From Methanomicrobium sp. W14 (GTDB lineage Archaea > Halobacteriota > Methanomicrobia > Methanomicrobiales > Methanomicrobiaceae), in contig NZ_JAGGMM010000002.1 in NCBI RefSeq assembly GCF_017875315.1, positions 496,001 to 560,000 of the forward strand: DNA of 64,000 nucleotides, read 5' to 3'. Positions within the stretch are counted from its first letter, which is position 1. Every line of letters begins with the position of its first letter. A model generated the notes under the pieces. That model made no database searches. It had not been told where the DNA came from and worked only from the letters and a program-made list of their open reading frames with translations. Shown here piece after piece: positions 1 through 9,648 of this stretch. The translations under genes were made by a program, and so were the position numbers.

Positions 1-192
1 CAGGTAATTCAGGTTAAGTATGTTTGTAATTTCGCCCCTGAGGTTTATAATGCCGGCAATATGCTTTGGTGCCAGAGGGACAGGGGTTATAGGAATCATC
101 TCTACAATTTCACGTGCAACCTGGATATCCAGTGCATACTGGACGCCTGATATTTCAAACTGCACTACAACAACGTTGTCAAATGAAGCCAT
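1..192 (-). CDS. cheW: CheW chemotaxis coupling protein (N-terminal part, cut by window edge)
   Basis: Couples chemoreceptors to the CheA kinase in the cytoplasm. The 64 visible residues contain the CheW pattern VVVVQFEISGVQYALDI, then AREIVEM, ITPVP and IAGIINLRGEIT. They match nearly position by position the complete CheW encoded at 35816-36280. The ATG lies 12 bases after the stop of the chemoreceptor at 205-2433, so receptor and CheW are co-transcribed. The C-terminal half lies outside the window. Confidence 0.93.
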   Translation of the reverse strand, partial: MASFDNVVVVQFEISGVQYALDIQVAREIVEMIPITPVPLAPKHIAGIINLRGEITNILNLNYL

Positions 193-204
193 GGTTTTCC
201 TTCC

Positions 205-2433
205 TTAGTATTTGAACCGTGAATTTGTCTCCCCCAGCTCTTTCACGAATGAATTCACCTCGTGCATAGCGCTTCCAATCTCTTCAATGGACGCACTGGC
301 TTCTTCTGCAAGTTCTGCAAGCTCTTCTGTCTCTTTCTGGACGTTTTTGGTCTGCTCCGTTCCTGCCTCCATAGATTTTACAATGTTGTTTGATATATTG
401 GCCTGGTCACCAATCGCTTTTGTAATCTCACCAACATCGTTTGAGACCTGCCCGGCGTTTTTGATGATTGTGTTAAGGGCTTCAATGGTTTTTGTGACGC
501 TTTCAACACCCTCCATTATTTCAGCATTGGCTGTTGTTATAGACTGTGCGGTCTTTTCACTTCCTGACTGGACCTTTGAAACGACAGTTTCTATGGAGTT
601 TGTTGCATCTCTGGCTTCACCTGCCAGATTTTTGACCTCCCCTGCAACGACTGCAAATCCTCTCCCGTGTTCCCCTGCACGAGCCGCTTCAATTGCGGCA
701 TTGAGGGCGAGAAGATTAATCTGGCCTGTAATATCGTTTATAAGTTTTACAACCTTACCTACTTCCTTTATGCTTTCTGTAAGATTCTGTATTTCCTCAA
801 CGCTTGCCTTGGCTATATTTTCTACATTTATCATTTTGGTGTTGGCATCGTTGCCCAGTCCCTGTGCCTCCTTTCCAATCTCGACAACGTGATTTGTAGC
901 ATTGTATACCTCCTGTGATGTTCCTGCTATCTCTTCGTTTGATGCCGAAAGATCAGCTATCTGGCGGTTTACCTCTTCAATGTCCTCAAGGAGGTCTTTT
1001 GTAAGATCGGCGGTCTTCTGGCTTGCATTTGCAACGCCTTCGGCAACCTTTGCGACATCACTGGTTCCTTTGTTTACGTCGTTTGAGCTCAAGGAGACCA
1101 TTTCTATCATGTTGCTGGTCTGTGAAAGCATTTCTGAGACGGAAACCCCTATATTGTCAACAGCGTTTTTGAGTTCAAGAAAACTCCCTTTAACGTTGAT
1201 GTTTTCATCAAAACGTGCCTTAAAATCGGCGTCGGCATATCTCCTGCATACATTCATTACAGCGTATACGGGCTCTGAAAACGTATGCATAAGTGCGTTG
1301 ATTCCTTCTATTATATCAATATAAGACCCTTTGTACAGGCTGCCGTCAGCTTTAAAGTCAAGGTTTCCGTCTTTGCCGGCATTAATGAAACTGTTGATAT
1401 CACTGACAAGTCTGTCCAGTGTAGAATATACGGATTTTACAGACCCTGTGACACCCAGAAACTGTTTTCTTATATCTTCTGTGTACTGGTCCGCTTCTCC
1501 GACTTCAAAGTTTATATCCTGTAGTCTGCCTTCAGCTATGCATTTCAGGTCATCAGCTACTTTCTTTACCTCTTTTTTAAGGTACTCTTCAATACTGACA
1601 GATTCCGTAATATCCAGAACTACTTCAACATGTCCGGTATTTTTTCCCTCTGCGTCTCTTATCCACTCCATATTTGCAAGGTAGTGGCTGTTGTTCTGGT
1701 CAAAGTAAGTTGTTTTTTCGCCTTTTTTAAGACGTTCTATGGCGCATTTGCCGTTGTTGCAAATTTTTGTATTCCACCTGCTGCACGGAAGGCCTATTGC
1801 CTCTTTAATATCAATATTTGCCATTTTTGCAGTTGCCGGATTTATATACGTCCATTTCATGTCCAAATCCGTGACTGATATCGGGAAAGGAATAGCAGAG
1901 AGTACTGATTCGTAAAATGCTTTCTGTTCCTCTATCCGGGTGACGTCTTTCAGGGAGATATAAACTCCGGTTAATTCATTGTTTTTGTTGAATGCTGGAA
2001 CAGAGGATGCGGAGATTATCCTTTCTGTACCCCCGGAATTCATAATATACCTGCATTCTGCCCTTTTTCTGAATTTTATGGCCTCTTTTGCAGTCTCTCC
2101 TTCTGTTTTCTCAAGTCTGAACTCAAAGTGAAAATCGTCGAGGGTCATTGAAAGAAGTTTTTCTCTTTTGTACCCTGTTAGACTTATGAAATCTTCGTTA
2201 ATTGCCGTAAATTTTAGATCAGAATTCAGAACGGCTATAGGAACCGGAGCATAGTTAATCGCATCATTGTAGTATGAAGCTTTTGTGTCTGACTCTTTTT
2301 TTTGAGCCATAATCCGGTTTAGGAGAGACCCTGTTTCATAGTACTCTTTGTCGATGTTGTTCAGGTCAATCATTGAATTTGTGTTTCCGTCCAGAAAATT
2401 TTTCAGGCTGTTTTCAATATTTTCAGGTAACAT
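205..2433 (-). CDS. Soluble methyl-accepting chemotaxis protein with two PAS domains
   Basis: Cytoplasmic chemoreceptor of 742 residues; no membrane segment is visible, so it should sense an internal signal. Two PAS domains (about 55-165 and 172-285) are followed by a HAMP-like helical region (about 295-420) and an MCP signalling domain with the hairpin tip near 570-600 ([19 protein letters not shown]). The second PAS carries C217, C225 and C230 in the pattern CxRWxxxICxxxxC, shared with the receptor at 3230-5461. The start is supported by an AAGGTG-type ribosome binding site. It lies between a small unknown gene (17-base gap) and cheW, probably in one operon. The ligand is unknown; the cysteines may bind a metal or cofactor, which is inference. 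Confidence 0.93.
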   Translation of the reverse strand: MLPENIENSLKNFLDGNTNSMIDLNNIDKEYYETGSLLNRIMAQKKESDTKASYYNDAINYAPVPIAVLNSDLKFTAINEDFISLTGYKREKLLSMTLDDFHFEFRLEKTEGETAKEAIKFRKRAECRYIMNSGGTERIISASSVPAFNKNNELTGVYISLKDVTRIEEQKAFYESVLSAIPFPISVTDLDMKWTYINPATAKMANIDIKEAIGLPCSRWNTKICNNGKCAIERLKKGEKTTYFDQNNSHYLANMEWIRDAEGKNTGHVEVVLDITESVSIEEYLKKEVKKVADDLKCIAEGRLQDINFEVGEADQYTEDIRKQFLGVTGSVKSVYSTLDRLVSDINSFINAGKDGNLDFKADGSLYKGSYIDIIEGINALMHTFSEPVYAVMNVCRRYADADFKARFDENINVKGSFLELKNAVDNIGVSVSEMLSQTSNMIEMVSLSSNDVNKGTSDVAKVAEGVANASQKTADLTKDLLEDIEEVNRQIADLSASNEEIAGTSQEVYNATNHVVEIGKEAQGLGNDANTKMINVENIAKASVEEIQNLTESIKEVGKVVKLINDITGQINLLALNAAIEAARAGEHGRGFAVVAGEVKNLAGEARDATNSIETVVSKVQSGSEKTAQSITTANAEIMEGVESVTKTIEALNTIIKNAGQVSNDVGEITKAIGDQANISNNIVKSMEAGTEQTKNVQKETEELAELAEEASASIEEIGSAMHEVNSFVKELGETNSRFKY

Positions 2434-2450
2434 ATCGTGTACACCTTCTT

Positions 2451-2888
2451 TTAGTTGTTCATGTTTTTGGTCTGTCCCGGAAATGGTTTACTCTGTCCCA
2501 AATCCACAAATGCTGAACATTCCGCGATTATTGTCTGTTTAAATGCCTTTCTCAGGCATATTGTGTTCATATCCGGGTCTATTGCATGAACCAGATAAGT
2601 TATTGCGTCAATGACTCTGTCATACCATATTTTCAGGGTCTTTGTTGCGTGAATCCCGCTAAATGTCAGGAAAGTGAAAAAAAGGCCTTCGGATTTGTCA
2701 TATGAAGAATTAGCTGATGCATAAACAGTTTTTTGTAGTAGTTCACCTCTTGCATCTGCTTCAATAAGCCTGTTTACAAATTTTTTGGGCTTTAAGTATT
2801 CATTTTCATTTTTTTCAGTACTTTCATGGGAACTTTTTTTTCCGCTGAAAAGTTCTGAGATTGTGTTTTTGAAGTCTGTTAATCTCAT
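2451..2888 (-). CDS. Hypothetical protein in a chemoreceptor operon
   Basis: A 145-residue soluble protein not recognised as any family. I chose the ATG at 2888 (MRLTDF) because AGGTG lies about 8 bases upstream; a TTG start at 2912 would add eight residues and overlap that site. The N-terminus is charged and low in complexity (to about residue 35), and the rest looks mostly helical (RLIEADARGELLQ, WYDRVIDAITYLVHAID) with two cysteines. It is followed after 17 bases by the chemoreceptor gene, so a role with that receptor is plausible, but nothing in the sequence proves one. Confidence 0.6.
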   Translation of the reverse strand: MRLTDFKNTISELFSGKKSSHESTEKNENEYLKPKKFVNRLIEADARGELLQKTVYASANSSYDKSEGLFFTFLTFSGIHATKTLKIWYDRVIDAITYLVHAIDPDMNTICLRKAFKQTIIAECSAFVDLGQSKPFPGQTKNMNN

Positions 2889-3229
2889 ATAGCAATCACA
2901 CCTGTTAAACAAATATGTATATCCGTATCGTAATACAATATATACAAAATGGGATTTTCAACAAGGTGATATTTATGATTTTCATAACTAAAATAATATA
3001 TATTTAGAGTGATCTATTCTGTTTACCCGTTTTTTTAAAGATTATTTCCAAAAAATCAAGATACTGATAAAAATCCTTCCCGCGCGCGCAGCATAAAAAG
3101 GGACTGTCCTTCGTGTTTCTTAAGCCCGCAGTTGGTTACCTGTTCAGATAATCTGCCAAAAGACAGTGAAAAAGTTGTTTTTAGTATTATGGTTTATCAT
3201 ATTTTTGGATAACCCGCAGGGCAGATATT
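2889..3229. other. Intergenic region, no gene seen
   Basis: About 340 AT-rich bases between two co-oriented chemoreceptor units. They hold the promoter region of the 2451-2888 gene (AT runs near 2930-3005) and a short alternating CG tract near 3081. No coding pattern, tRNA or clear repeat was found. Confidence 0.5.
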
Positions 3230-5461
3230 TTATTGAAATCTGAATTTTGAGTTCTCATCTTTCAGTTCTTTTATGTACGAATTCACCTCGTGCATTGCAC
3301 TTCCGATTTCTTCTATTGATGCACTTGCCTCTTCTGCAAGTGCTGCAAGCTCTTCTGTCTCTTTCTGGACGTTCTTGGTCTGCTGTGTACCTGATTCCAT
3401 TGCTCTTACGACATTGTTTGAGATGTTGGCCTGGTCTTCGATTGCCTTTGTAATTTCACCGATGTCATTTGAAACCTGACCTGTGTTTTTAATTATTGCG
3501 TTCAGGGACTCAATGGTTTTTGTAACGCTTTCAACACCTACCTTAATTTCGTCATTAGCCTCGGTTATTGCTTTTGCAGTGTTTTCGCTTCCGGTCTGGA
3601 TTGTGGAAACAACGCTTTCAATGGAATTTGTCGCTTCTCTGGCCTCTGCTGCAAGGTTTTTGACTTCACCTGCAACGACTGCAAATCCTCTCCCGTGCTC
3701 ACCTGCACGTGCAGCTTCAATTGCTGCATTAAGTGCGAGAAGATTAATCTGACCGGTAATATCGTTTATAAGTTTTACAACCTTTTCGATGTCTTTTACC
3801 TTTTCCGAAAGGTCGTGGATTTCATTTACACTTGCGTTCGCTATTTTTTCCACGTTCTTCATCCTTTCGTTTGCTTCTTCTCCAAGGTTTTGTGCCTCCT
3901 TCCCAATTTCAAGGACATGGTTTGAGGAATTGAAAACTTCCTGTGAAGTTCCTGCTATCTCTTCGTTTGATGCCGAAAGATCAGATATCTGACGGTTCAC
4001 CTCTTCAATGTCTTTCAACAGGTCTCTTGTGAGATCGGCTGTCTTCTGACTTGCATTTGCAACGCCTTCCGCGGCTTTTGCGACGTCATTTGTTCCTTTG
4101 TTCACATCATTGGAGCTTGAAGATACCTTGTCCGTCATCTTTCCTGTCTGTGAAAGCATTACTGAAACTGAAATACCGATATTGTTGACCGATTCTTTCA
4201 GCTTTTGGAAATCACCTTTCACATCCAGGCTGTCATCAAATCTTGCAGTAAAGTCGGCATTTGAATAACTGTTGCAGACATCTGTTGTTGCGTTTATTGG
4301 GATAGACAAACTGTCATAAACATGGTTTATGCTCTGAATAATCTTTTTGTATGCACCTTTGTAAGATTCGGTGTCAGCTCTGAAATCAAGTTCTCCTTCC
4401 TCTCCGGCCCTGACAAGTCTGTTTATGTCTTTCATAAGCATGTCCAGGGTATTGTTAACGGTTTTTAGAGATTCTGCCACACCAAAAAAGAGTTCCCTGA
4501 CTTCTTCGGTGTATTCGTCGGCCTCACTTACCTGAAGGCTGACTTCGTCGTTTCTTCCATCTGCAATGCACTGCAGGTCTCCTGCAACTTTCCGGACTTC
4601 ATCCTTCAGGTAGTCTCCGATTCTTACAGACTTAGTTATGTCCTGAATGACTTCCACATGACCAGTTTTGTTTCCAAAGGCATCCTTTACCCATGCGGCC
4701 CCTGCCATCAGATTTTTCCCGTTCTGCTCGAAGTATGTTGTTTTTTCTCCTCTTCTAAGGCGTTCTATTACACAGTCTGCGGTGTTGCAGATGTTGTTGT
4801 TCCATCTGTTGCATGTATTTCCAATCGCTTCATTTATGCCGGTTTTAATCATTTTTTCTGCGGCCGGGTTGATGTATGTCCATCTCATCTTCATATCGGT
4901 TACCGAGATGGGGAAGGGAATTGCATCAAGTATTGACTGGTACCATGATTTGGTGTCCTCGACCTCTGTTATGTCAGAAAATGAGATGACGAAGTGGAGA
5001 AATTCATTATTTTCATCGAAAAGAGGGTTGAATGCGACCTGAAAAATTTTTCTTTCCCCTTTAAGGTTCATCTGGTATACCCCGGATACCGTTTCAAGTT
5101 TTCTGAATGCTTCTTCGACACCTTCTCCGCGTATTTTTTTCAGATCAAATTCTGAGATGAAACTGTTCAGGTTCATTGAGCAAAGTCTTTCTTTTGAATT
5201 ACCGGAAATATTGATGAAGTAGTCGTCTGTATCAGATATTGTATAATCAGGTTCCAGGACGACTATTGGAATCGGATTTTTGCACAGGGAATGATAAAAT
5301 AGTTTGGCATTTTCATCAGTTTCTTTCTTTGCCTTTAATATTTGATTTATCAGTTCTCCGATTTTCTGATATCTTTCGTCCATTAATTTTGTATCAATCA
5401 GGATTTCATTGTTTCCGCCAATGAATTCCGTCAGTACGTTTTCAATTTCGGTTGTTGTCAT
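3230..5461 (-). CDS. Soluble methyl-accepting chemotaxis protein with two PAS domains (paralog)
   Basis: A 743-residue cytoplasmic chemoreceptor with the same layout as the one at 205-2433: PAS at about 55-165 and 172-285, HAMP-like helices, then an MCP signalling domain with the tip [19 protein letters not shown]. Similarity is very high in the signalling half and in the second PAS, where C217, C225 and C230 fall at identical positions; the first PAS is clearly divergent. This suggests tandem duplication followed by change in the sensing part. The ATG has a good ribosome binding site (AAGGAGTAACTCTA before it). No cheW follows directly, unlike the other two receptors in the window. Confidence 0.93.
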   Translation of the reverse strand: MTTTEIENVLTEFIGGNNEILIDTKLMDERYQKIGELINQILKAKKETDENAKLFYHSLCKNPIPIVVLEPDYTISDTDDYFINISGNSKERLCSMNLNSFISEFDLKKIRGEGVEEAFRKLETVSGVYQMNLKGERKIFQVAFNPLFDENNEFLHFVISFSDITEVEDTKSWYQSILDAIPFPISVTDMKMRWTYINPAAEKMIKTGINEAIGNTCNRWNNNICNTADCVIERLRRGEKTTYFEQNGKNLMAGAAWVKDAFGNKTGHVEVIQDITKSVRIGDYLKDEVRKVAGDLQCIADGRNDEVSLQVSEADEYTEEVRELFFGVAESLKTVNNTLDMLMKDINRLVRAGEEGELDFRADTESYKGAYKKIIQSINHVYDSLSIPINATTDVCNSYSNADFTARFDDSLDVKGDFQKLKESVNNIGISVSVMLSQTGKMTDKVSSSSNDVNKGTNDVAKAAEGVANASQKTADLTRDLLKDIEEVNRQISDLSASNEEIAGTSQEVFNSSNHVLEIGKEAQNLGEEANERMKNVEKIANASVNEIHDLSEKVKDIEKVVKLINDITGQINLLALNAAIEAARAGEHGRGFAVVAGEVKNLAAEAREATNSIESVVSTIQTGSENTAKAITEANDEIKVGVESVTKTIESLNAIIKNTGQVSNDIGEITKAIEDQANISNNVVRAMESGTQQTKNVQKETEELAALAEEASASIEEIGSAMHEVNSYIKELKDENSKFRFQ

Positions 5462-5968
5462 TAGAGTTACTCCTTAAAAACGGTTGACAAATAAGTGTCC
5501 AGACAAGGCATTTCATTTAAATGTACTTAAATCCTGATATCTATGCAAATATAAAATAAAATAAATCCCCCAAATTTGAACCGGATTTGAAAAATTATTT
5601 ACAATCTACTAAAATATGACAACGTATTTCATATTTTGCGCAGGATATAGAATTTTATATTATTGGTCCTTGCTTCATGGAAAAAAATTTTTAGCGGCTG
5701 TTTCCTTAAAACTGTAAAATGCTTCAGGTATTATGCTGAAATATGATTTCGGGTTGTTGCCTTTTTTTTAGTTTTGCAGAACTGATAGACTGCTTTTATA
5801 TTACGGGGGTATATTCCGGTATATAATGGATTTTCAAATTCAGATCGTTTAGATAGGTTTAATTATTTTAAAAAATAATATTAATCTGCAATATCCGCCC
5901 TAAATCAAAAAAAAGTTTATAATTCAGGTTGGTTTTTGGTTTACAGCGGTTTTGTGAATATCTGAAAT
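5462..5968. other. Intergenic region with tRNA promoter, no protein gene seen
   Basis: About 500 very AT-rich bases between a leftward chemoreceptor and the rightward tRNA-Lys. A TATA-like element (TTTATAAT) at 5916-5923 lies about 50 bases before the mature tRNA, which fits an archaeal promoter with a short 5' leader. No convincing reading frame was seen. Confidence 0.5.
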
Positions 5969-6042
5969 GGGCCTATAGCTCAGTCAGGCAGAGCGCTTGG
6001 CTTTTAACCAGGTGGTCGGGGGTTCAAATCCCCTTGGGCCCG
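5969..6042 (+). tRNA. tRNA-Lys (anticodon TTT)
   Basis: A complete 74-base cloverleaf. The acceptor stem GGGCCTA pairs with TGGGCCC, the D arm is GCTC/GAGC, the anticodon stem CTTGG/CCAGG encloses CTTTTAA with anticodon TTT, and the T arm is GGGGG-TTCAAAT-CCCCT. Discriminator base is G. The CCA end is not encoded and there is no intron. A T-rich stretch (6046-6064) follows and may end transcription. Confidence 0.96.
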
Positions 6043-6297
6043 CTCGTTTTTTTGGAATTTTTTGACTTTCATAAGAGTGTATTGTCTGTAAAAATTCGGT
6101 TTATTGCTGGTCTTACCCCGGTTTATGCCGATATTCAAAAAAATGCGGAAAGAGTCGGAAGCCCTTGACGTCGCCAATCCATAAAGAAAAACTGTGATGA
6201 AACACAGAATATTTTACCAGAATTTTTTTCGGGTAAGAATACCTTTAAAAAATTTATATGGTCAAAAAAAGGATTAAAAGATGTATTTTTCGGATTT

Positions 6298-7386
6298 TTA
6301 CAGCATCATAATTTCCTGTATTCCGATGATGGCAACCTCTATTGCTATAAGAATTATGACAATCCATTCAAGGAAGTTTGAATGCTGGATTCTGACTTCA
6401 TCAGAAAGCATTGAGTAGCTGTCCTGGATGGTCTCTATTTTTTTCTCCACGCTTCCTGTCCACTGCCCGCTCCTCATAACCTTAAGTGCTGACTCATAAA
6501 TACGTGCGTAGTAGACGTCTTCGGTGATTTTTATAAGGTTATGCACTTTTTCAGTCACTTCCGATATTTCGGCGCTGCTTTTCATCAGCTGGTTCATGAT
6601 TGAGTGATACTGCCTCATCCTGAGAAAGCTCGGCATCCGGTCTGCATGCTCGATGTCGTCGTACATCCTTGACATCTGGCGGGTGAGTTCCCTGTCGTAA
6701 TACCGGAGTTCAAGGACCTGTACATTTGCAAATTCTATCAGGTCAATGAGGTCAAGCGACAGCTGCGTATCCTGTCCGCACAAAATGGCTGAGTCCCATG
6801 ACAATACTGCAATATCATCTTTTGTGTAGCTCTGTGTGTTTTTCATCACTTCATCGTGCATCTGCGATGAAAAATCGGCGTCTTCTCCCAGTAGAAGAGA
6901 TGCGGGGTCCCCTTCAAGCTTTGTCGTGTCAGACAGGTATATGGTGTAGTCTTCAAAAAATTCCGGGTCGTAACTGAAATTTTTTATGGAAAACTTCAGC
7001 TTTTCCATCATGCTTTTAAGGTAATCTGTGAACAAGTTCCCTATCAGATCGTTTGATGTGATGAAGCGGGCGGTCTTCTCCATTTCAGGGTAAGTACCGT
7101 CGGGATTTTCATACACGAAGCATATGCTTATTGCACCTATATCGTATATCTTCGCCAGAACGCTGAATTCTAAAGTTGTTCCTTCTTTCTCAATTTTTAC
7201 TGGTTCTGATTTCAGTAAAACAGGTTTGTTTTCAAGAATTATTGACTTTGGCTTAACGCGCAGAAAACTTGTCCTTGCTGTAGGGAAAGTCTGCGTAAGG
7301 TCTTTTTCAAGCAGATCGAGATCGATCTCATTTCCGATATCATAGATTCTGTAGTACCTGATCGAAATCAAGATAATAATCTCCAT
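6298..7386 (-). CDS. RMD1/DUF155 family membrane-anchored protein
   Basis: A 362-residue protein of the RMD1/YagE (DUF155) family. The signature region around residues 190-235 reads AVLSWDSAIL then LIEFANVQVLELRYYDREL, and the C-terminus carries the single membrane helix after SNFLEW (about 338-358) that is typical of the family. The family is found from archaea to mitochondria and its molecular function is not settled. The gene stands alone. A perfect 10-bp inverted repeat directly touches the ATG (7387-7410), leaving no room for a normal ribosome binding site, so regulation at this point or a different start is possible. Confidence 0.8.
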   Translation of the reverse strand: MEIIILISIRYYRIYDIGNEIDLDLLEKDLTQTFPTARTSFLRVKPKSIILENKPVLLKSEPVKIEKEGTTLEFSVLAKIYDIGAISICFVYENPDGTYPEMEKTARFITSNDLIGNLFTDYLKSMMEKLKFSIKNFSYDPEFFEDYTIYLSDTTKLEGDPASLLLGEDADFSSQMHDEVMKNTQSYTKDDIAVLSWDSAILCGQDTQLSLDLIDLIEFANVQVLELRYYDRELTRQMSRMYDDIEHADRMPSFLRMRQYHSIMNQLMKSSAEISEVTEKVHNLIKITEDVYYARIYESALKVMRSGQWTGSVEKKIETIQDSYSMLSDEVRIQHSNFLEWIVIILIAIEVAIIGIQEIMML

Positions 7387-7410
7387 TGTAAACCGGACAA
7401 CCGGTTTACA
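7387..7410. promoter_or_regulatory. Perfect 10-bp inverted repeat abutting the DUF155 start codon
   Basis: TGTAAACCGG-ACAA-CCGGTTTACA is a perfect palindrome with 10-base arms and a 4-base spacer. It ends at the base before the ATG of the leftward DUF155 gene. It could be an operator at the transcription start or an mRNA hairpin that controls initiation. No regulator can be named. Confidence 0.6.
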
Positions 7411-7617
7411 GGTACACTAATCAGCAGTCATTGCAGATATTGTAATCGGTCAAAGTAACTGTTGTGAGACCTTAAAACTGAGATTGAAAAAATTGTGCCC
7501 CGTTTTTATTTTTCTACGGGATTAAGTCCTGAACTCTTTTCCAAGTCATCAGGTACATTTGATGTATTCTGTCGGGGTTTCTCTCAGGGAAAAATGTAAT
7601 TATTTTAAGCAGAAATT

Positions 7618-9570
7618 TTATACCGAAGGCTGCTGCTGGCTTACGCAGTGAATTGTCCCAAGTCCGTAGACCATCATGCGGCAGTCTATTCCGACAACTT
7701 TTCTGTCGGGGAATGCATTTCTGATTATTTCCAGAGCCTTTGAATCGTTTTTCGTTTTGAATACCGGAACGATTACAATTCCGTTTCCTATGTAAAAATT
7801 CGTGTAGCTTGCAGGTAGCGCTATTTTGCTGTCGACTCTTCCGGGCATGGGGACTTTAATCACATTCAGGGGACTGCCTGATTCGTCCTTTGAGTTTTTA
7901 AGAATCTCAAAATTCTTCCTGAGTATTTCGTAGTTTTCATCATCCGGGTTTTCCTCAACTGCACATATGATAGTATTCTGGTTTACAAACCTTGCGACAT
8001 CATCAATGTGTCCGTCCGTGTCATCGCCTGTTATTCCCTGTTCAAGCCAGATTACGTTTTCCGCACCCAGGTATTCGTCAAGATATTCTTCGATTTCCTC
8101 CTTTTTCAGGTGCGGGTTTCTGTTTTTGTTCAGAAGGCACTGTCGTGTCGTGAGAAGTGAGCCTTTCCCGTTTACGTCGATTGACCCGCCCTCAAGTATG
8201 ATTCCGGGATGAAACAGGTTTAATTGAAGGATTTTTGATAAAGCCGACGGGATAACATTGTCTGATTTCAGGTCTTCATACTTGCCGCCCCATGCATTGA
8301 ATACCCAGTCAACTGCTGCGATGCTTTTTTTATCCCTGTTTACGACAAAAACCGGCCCGTAATCGCGTATCCACACGTCTGCGTATTCCTGTACGAAAAA
8401 ATTTATTTTTCCGGGAGGGCATCCTGCATCAAAAAGAATCTTCCTGACTTTATCACGCATGTTTTCATCTTTGACAAGGAGATTTACCATTTCACCGGAG
8501 GATATCCAGGATACAACTGCGGTATATGTTTTTTCAACCGATTCAATGTCAAAAAATGTCTCGATATCATACGGCCAGCACAGCCAGACCGCATCGTGCC
8601 TCTCCCATTCGGCAGGCATGCGGTACCCTAGTTTTTTAGGAGTGTCCTGACGCTTTTTCGGGTTGCAGGTATAACCTTCGCTTAAAAAACGTCCTTCTAC
8701 CGGTTTTGTCAGGGTATCATATGTTTCAGGTCTCCTGTTTTTCAGAAATCCCCATCCCTCCCTTATATCCCTGTTCAGGGAGAAATCGATGTCTGCAAGG
8801 ACGATTTCATCTTTATCACCCGCTTCTGCCGTAATGTTTCCGAAAGGGTCACATAAGAATGAATTTCCCCAGAACTCAAGCTCTCCTTCCCTGCCTGTCC
8901 TGTTTACGGCGGCGACGTAAACACTGTTTGATATGGCATGACCTCTCTGGACTGTCATCCATGCGTTCTTCCAGTCGCCTTCGGCAGTGTCTTTCAGACC
9001 TGAGATGTAGCCGATTGCGGTAGGGTAAAAAATAATTTCAGCGCCGTTTAGTGCAAGATTTCTTGCAGCTTCCGGGAACCACTGGTCGTAGCAGATTAAG
9101 ACACCTATTTTTCCGTATATCGTATCGTAGACCTGATATGAGTCTCCCGGATAAAAGTAGTCCTTTTCGTAGAATAGGGGATCATAGGGGATGTGAACTT
9201 TGTGGTATGCAGGCATCAGTGTCCCGTCGGAGTTTATTACTATTGCCGAGTTGTAATGCCTGTTATCATCTGCTTTTTCGTATACAGTTAACACAATAAC
9301 GGCGTGATACTTTTTTGCAAGCTCTGAAAATACATTCGTCGCTTTTCCGGGGATACTCTCGGCGTATTTTTCGGCATCATTATTTTCATACTGCGGGAAA
9401 TAAGGCGTTGAAAAAAGCTCCTGGAGGCAGATTATTTTTGCACCTTTCTTGAGTGCCTCTTCTGCAAGCAGGAGTGTTTTTTTGATATTGCAGTCCGTAT
9501 TATCTGAAACTTCAGTCTGTATAAGTCCTATTTTGAGGTTTTGTTTCCCCATGTTTCTCATAGTTGACAT
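7618..9570 (-). CDS. Fused N-carbamoylputrescine amidase / agmatine deiminase
   Basis: One 650-residue frame joins two polyamine enzymes. Residues about 10-295 are a nitrilase-family N-carbamoylputrescine amidase (AguB type) with triad E51, K124 and C160 (LICYDQWFPE). Residues about 314-650 are an agmatine deiminase (AguA type) with WIRDYGP near 401, EGGSID near 460, H521 in TDGHIDD and catalytic C642 in the terminal GTIHC. Together they would turn agmatine into N-carbamoylputrescine and then putrescine, CO2 and ammonia. The order is reversed relative to the reaction. Both halves look complete and joined by a short linker (GYTCNPKKRQDTPKKLGY). The exact start is uncertain among three nearby Met codons (residues 1, 4 and 7); a TATA-like stretch near 9580 suggests a leaderless mRNA. 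Confidence 0.92.
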   Translation of the reverse strand: MSTMRNMGKQNLKIGLIQTEVSDNTDCNIKKTLLLAEEALKKGAKIICLQELFSTPYFPQYENNDAEKYAESIPGKATNVFSELAKKYHAVIVLTVYEKADDNRHYNSAIVINSDGTLMPAYHKVHIPYDPLFYEKDYFYPGDSYQVYDTIYGKIGVLICYDQWFPEAARNLALNGAEIIFYPTAIGYISGLKDTAEGDWKNAWMTVQRGHAISNSVYVAAVNRTGREGELEFWGNSFLCDPFGNITAEAGDKDEIVLADIDFSLNRDIREGWGFLKNRRPETYDTLTKPVEGRFLSEGYTCNPKKRQDTPKKLGYRMPAEWERHDAVWLCWPYDIETFFDIESVEKTYTAVVSWISSGEMVNLLVKDENMRDKVRKILFDAGCPPGKINFFVQEYADVWIRDYGPVFVVNRDKKSIAAVDWVFNAWGGKYEDLKSDNVIPSALSKILQLNLFHPGIILEGGSIDVNGKGSLLTTRQCLLNKNRNPHLKKEEIEEYLDEYLGAENVIWLEQGITGDDTDGHIDDVARFVNQNTIICAVEENPDDENYEILRKNFEILKNSKDESGSPLNVIKVPMPGRVDSKIALPASYTNFYIGNGIVIVPVFKTKNDSKALEIIRNAFPDRKVVGIDCRMMVYGLGTIHCVSQQQPSV

Positions 9571-9648
9571 AGGTTTGAATATATAGTTATCCCGGCGTCA
9601 GGACTTCCATGTAAACACTGCATCATATTTTATAATGTTCATTCAATA

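Noticed and set aside
212-892. Long plus-strand open frames over the first chemoreceptor gene
   Set aside because: They mirror the antisense of conserved receptor codons; the same pattern recurs over the other two receptors. No ribosome binding site or family character.
3060-3110. CG-alternating tract as a Z-DNA or regulatory element
   Set aside because: Only about ten bases long and without any other supporting feature.
5929-6168. Open frame across the tRNA-Lys gene
   Set aside because: It only translates the tRNA sequence.
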